Below, one piece after another: positions 62,033 through 64,000 of a stretch of 64,000 nucleotides of DNA. Every line of letters starts with the position of its first letter. Position 1 is the first letter of the stretch. The position numbers and the translations under genes were made by a program. The notes under the pieces were generated by a model. It searched no databases and was not told the origin of the DNA. It saw nothing but the letters and a program-made list of their open reading frames with translations. Source of the DNA: Streptomyces sp. 6-11-2 (GTDB lineage: Bacteria > Actinomycetota > Actinomycetes > Streptomycetales > Streptomycetaceae); contig NZ_BJOR01000002.1 of assembly GCF_006540305.1 (NCBI RefSeq), positions 124,001 through 188,000 on the forward strand, given 5' to 3'.

Positions 62033-62707
62033 ATGGTCGGGGCCATGGCCGCCGATGACGACGCTCTTCTCGCGGAACAGATGGCCTATTACAGGGCCGG
62101 TGCGTCTCAGTACGACAGGCCCTATGCGGAACGCGAGGAACTGCGGGAGTTGCTGTCCGCCGCCGATGGGCTCCCGATTGCCGGAGACGTGCTGGAACTG
62201 GCTTGCGGAACGGGCCAGTGGACCTCGGTGCTCGCAGCACGGGCGCGGTCGGTGACGGCTGTCGACGCGGCGGCCGAGGTATTGGCCATCGCCCGGACAC
62301 GAGCCGCGTCCGGCAACATCCGGTTCGTTCGGGCCGATCTGTTCGCATGGCAGCCGCCGCGACGCTACGACACGGTGTTCTTCGCCTTCTGGTTGTCCCA
62401 TGTCCCGCCGACGCGGTTGCCCGACTTCTGGAACTTCGTCGCGGCCGCGCTCGTGCCGGGCGGCAGAGCGATCTTCATCGACGACGGCCCGGCTGGGGCT
62501 GCGGAGGAGGAGGTCCTCGCGGATCACCCGGTCCCCGCGGCGATGCGCCGGCTCGACGACGGGAGCAGGTACCGCGTCGTGAAGGTGTTCCACGACGCCC
62601 GAACCCTCAAGGACGACCTCATCGCGCTGGGATGGTCGGTTCGCATCCGGACCGTCGCCGCGCATTTCATCGGGATCGCGGAACCGCCGGCCGCCAAGCC
62701 GTCGTGA
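62033..62707 (+). CDS. Class I SAM-dependent methyltransferase
   Basis: The 224-residue protein has EQMAYYRAGASQYDRPY, motif I VLELACGTGQWTSVLAARA, acidic VTAVDAAAEVLAIAR, FVRADLFAWQP and FFAFWLSHVPPTRLPDFW. GGRAIFIDDGP follows. The AxYY-x-A-x-x-YD start marks the 'class I SAM methyltransferase' group common in actinomycetes. The substrate is unknown. GAGGGGG precedes the ATG at 62033. Confidence 0.88.
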   Translation: MVGAMAADDDALLAEQMAYYRAGASQYDRPYAEREELRELLSAADGLPIAGDVLELACGTGQWTSVLAARARSVTAVDAAAEVLAIARTRAASGNIRFVRADLFAWQPPRRYDTVFFAFWLSHVPPTRLPDFWNFVAAALVPGGRAIFIDDGPAGAAEEEVLADHPVPAAMRRLDDGSRYRVVKVFHDARTLKDDLIALGWSVRIRTVAAHFIGIAEPPAAKPS

Positions 62708-62763
62708 CCAAATGGTCCCACGCGGGCCTTTGGTGACGTGCTCGACCAACTGGCCCTGCAGGA

Positions 62764-62777
62764 AGGGACCTTCAGCC
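62764..62777 (+). promoter_or_regulatory. Weak DosR/DevR-like palindrome upstream of the DoxX gene
   Basis: GGGACCTTCAGCCC keeps the outer GGGAC/CCC parts of the actinobacterial DosR box (GGGACTwwAGTCCC) at about 10 of 14 positions. It lies 101 nt before the DoxX-universal stress gene pair, which are DosR-like regulon members in related genera. Confidence 0.35.
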
Positions 62778-62877
62778 CAACTGTCGTGGCCTTTCGGCAT
62801 CCGGCGGCGCGCGGCGTCCGCGGCAAGAGTGAGGAGCGTAAGGACAAGGACCGGACACTCGCGAAGGGATCACTGCC

Positions 62878-63504
62878 ATGGCCGTGGACGAGCACCCGCA
62901 CCGGAGCCCGGGCATCCATCTGCCGGCCTTCCGCCGCAACCGGACCGCCCCCGCGTCCGCCGCGTCGGCACAGCTCGACACGCACACCGCCGCTCAGGCG
63001 TACGCCCTCGCATCCCTGCGCATCCTGACCGGTTTCGTCTTCCTGTGGGCGTTCCTCGACAAGGTCTTCGGCCTCGGTTACGCGACCGCGTCCGGCAAGG
63101 GCTGGATCGACGGCGGATCGCCGACGAAGGGCTTCCTCAGCTCCGTCGCCGTCGGGCCGATGGAGTCGACGTTCCACTCGTGGGCCGGCCAGGCGTGGGC
63201 GGACTGGCTGTTCATGCTGGGCCTGCTCGCCATCGGCGTGGCCGTCATGACCGGTGTGGCGCTGCGGCCGGCCGCCGTGGCGGGCACGGCGATGATGGCG
63301 CTGATGTGGATCGCCGAGTGGCCACCGGCCAGGCATCTGTCGAACGGAGCCCCGAGCATGTCGACGAACCCGTTCGCCGACTACCACCTGATCTACGCCG
63401 TTGCCCTGGTCGCCGTGGCGGCAGCGGGCGCGGGCGCCACTTGGGGCCTGGGCCGACTGTGGGCGCGGCTGCCGATCGTCCGCGATCACACCTGGCTGCG
63501 CTGA
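62878..63504 (+). CDS. DoxX-like membrane protein
   Basis: The 208-residue protein has a His/Pro/Ala-rich cytoplasmic leader and four helices (LRILTGFVFLWAFLDKVFG; WADWLFMLGLLAIGVAVMTG; AVAGTAMMALMWIAEWPPA; LIYAVALVAVAAAGAGATWG). The pattern of DoxX, GFVFLWAFLDK...GLGYAT, is clear. DoxX-type proteins take part in quinone/redox homeostasis. A universal stress protein gene follows. Confidence 0.85.
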   Translation: MAVDEHPHRSPGIHLPAFRRNRTAPASAASAQLDTHTAAQAYALASLRILTGFVFLWAFLDKVFGLGYATASGKGWIDGGSPTKGFLSSVAVGPMESTFHSWAGQAWADWLFMLGLLAIGVAVMTGVALRPAAVAGTAMMALMWIAEWPPARHLSNGAPSMSTNPFADYHLIYAVALVAVAAAGAGATWGLGRLWARLPIVRDHTWLR

Positions 63505-63651
63505 AACCCCCACAACGCGACCACCCCACAGCGCGACGGTCCGCAACGCGCCGGCCCTCGCGCCAAGCCCCGCACCGAGCGTCGGCTCCGCTGAAGGACC
63601 GCGGCCCCATGCCTCGCAGAACTCCCTGAACGACACTGGAAGGTGGAGATC

Positions 63652-64000
63652 ATGCCCCGCACCATCACCGTAGGTCTCGACGGCTCGCCCGAGAGCCGCG
63701 CCGCCGCCGAGTGGGCGGCCCGTGAGGCGCAACTGCGTGGACTGCCGGTGAAGCTCCTCCAGGTCTGGGAGCCGGTGCCGGAGCCCATGGCCCTGGCGCA
63801 ACTGCTGGGCGCCGACACCCACCAGCACTGGACCGAGAGGGTGCTGCGCGAGGCCGCCGAAGAACTCCGGTCGCGCCATCCCGGCGTCGAGGTGACCACG
63901 GCACACGTCACAGGAAAGCCCGCCGAGGCCCTCGCCCGCGCGGCGCGGGACGCCGAACTGCTCGTCCTCGGCTCGCGCGGCCTCGGCGGGATCCGCGGCT
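63652..64000 (+). CDS. Universal stress protein UspA family (partial, 3' end outside window)
   Basis: Visible are ITVGLDGSPESRAAAEWAAR (P-loop like start) and LLVLGSRGLGGIRG, the G-2x-G ATP-binding motif start of ATP-binding Usp proteins. The gene follows GGAAGGTGGAG. It probably continues into a second Usp domain. The DoxX-Usp pairing fits a hypoxia/dormancy module. Confidence 0.9.
   Translation, partial: MPRTITVGLDGSPESRAAAEWAAREAQLRGLPVKLLQVWEPVPEPMALAQLLGADTHQHWTERVLREAAEELRSRHPGVEVTTAHVTGKPAEALARAARDAELLVLGSRGLGGIRG

Overview
This is a very GC-rich window whose coding genes have G/C-saturated third positions, frequent GTG starts and AGGAGG-type ribosome binding sites. It also carries markers typical of Streptomyces: DUF2690, DUF3040, DUF5996 and DUF6083 proteins, an HbpS/SenS/SenR system and an ECF41 sigma factor. 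I read it as a Streptomyces chromosome segment, accessory or arm-like rather than core: most genes are stress, redox or regulatory genes in short independent units, and several decayed gene fragments lie between them. I saw no rRNA, tRNA, CRISPR array, transposase or prophage.

Layout. 1-3570 (minus): a DyP peroxidase with an encapsulin-targeting tail, its encapsulin shell, a lactate-dehydrogenase-like enzyme with an enlarged specificity loop, and a thiamine-diphosphate 2-oxoacid decarboxylase cut by the window edge; the four look like one operon. 4078-6757: zinc and nickel response genes (COG0523 GTPase, zinc-free ribosomal protein L32 behind a Zur-like box, a His-rich repeat protein, and sodF behind a Nur box). 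6980-13526: a PEP-mutase-family enzyme, an L,D-transpeptidase, an XRE/DUF2690 membrane regulator, a barstar-domain protein and a multicopper oxidase. 13835-25413: small enzymes with at least five gene remnants between them. 25509-28913: a polyketide-cyclase-like protein and the heme/redox sensing system senR-senS/hbpS. 29169-33254: an ankyrin protein and a cyanate operon (cynT, cynS, two deaminases) with a divergent LysR gene. 34951-39206: a MoxR ATPase, a metallopeptidase/vWA protein and an unknown partner. 39335-42901: a MOSC-reductase fusion and a rifampicin monooxygenase behind a rifamycin-associated element. 43009-45429: an ECF41 sigma factor and its likely oxidoreductase target, separated by a 196-bp inverted-repeat element. 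45613-50912: regulators, an exporter, a hydrolase and an HD protein. 51063-64000: a K+/H+ antiporter pair, lipase, nitronate monooxygenase, secreted and membrane proteins, a secreted metallopeptidase, and a DoxX-universal stress protein cluster at the right edge.

How it fits together. Most units can be read as sense-and-detoxify modules: peroxide (encapsulated DyP, AhpD-like protein, SOD, HbpS), metals (Zur and Nur sites, multicopper oxidase), cyanate, rifamycins, nitronates and potassium/pH. The signals I consider most worth checking are the four-gene encapsulin operon, the rifamycin element before rox, the two ECF41 loci (one intact, one decayed), the inverted-repeat element that supplies a stop codon, the paired TetR operators on the -35 and -10 hexamers, and the MoxR-vWA-unknown trio.
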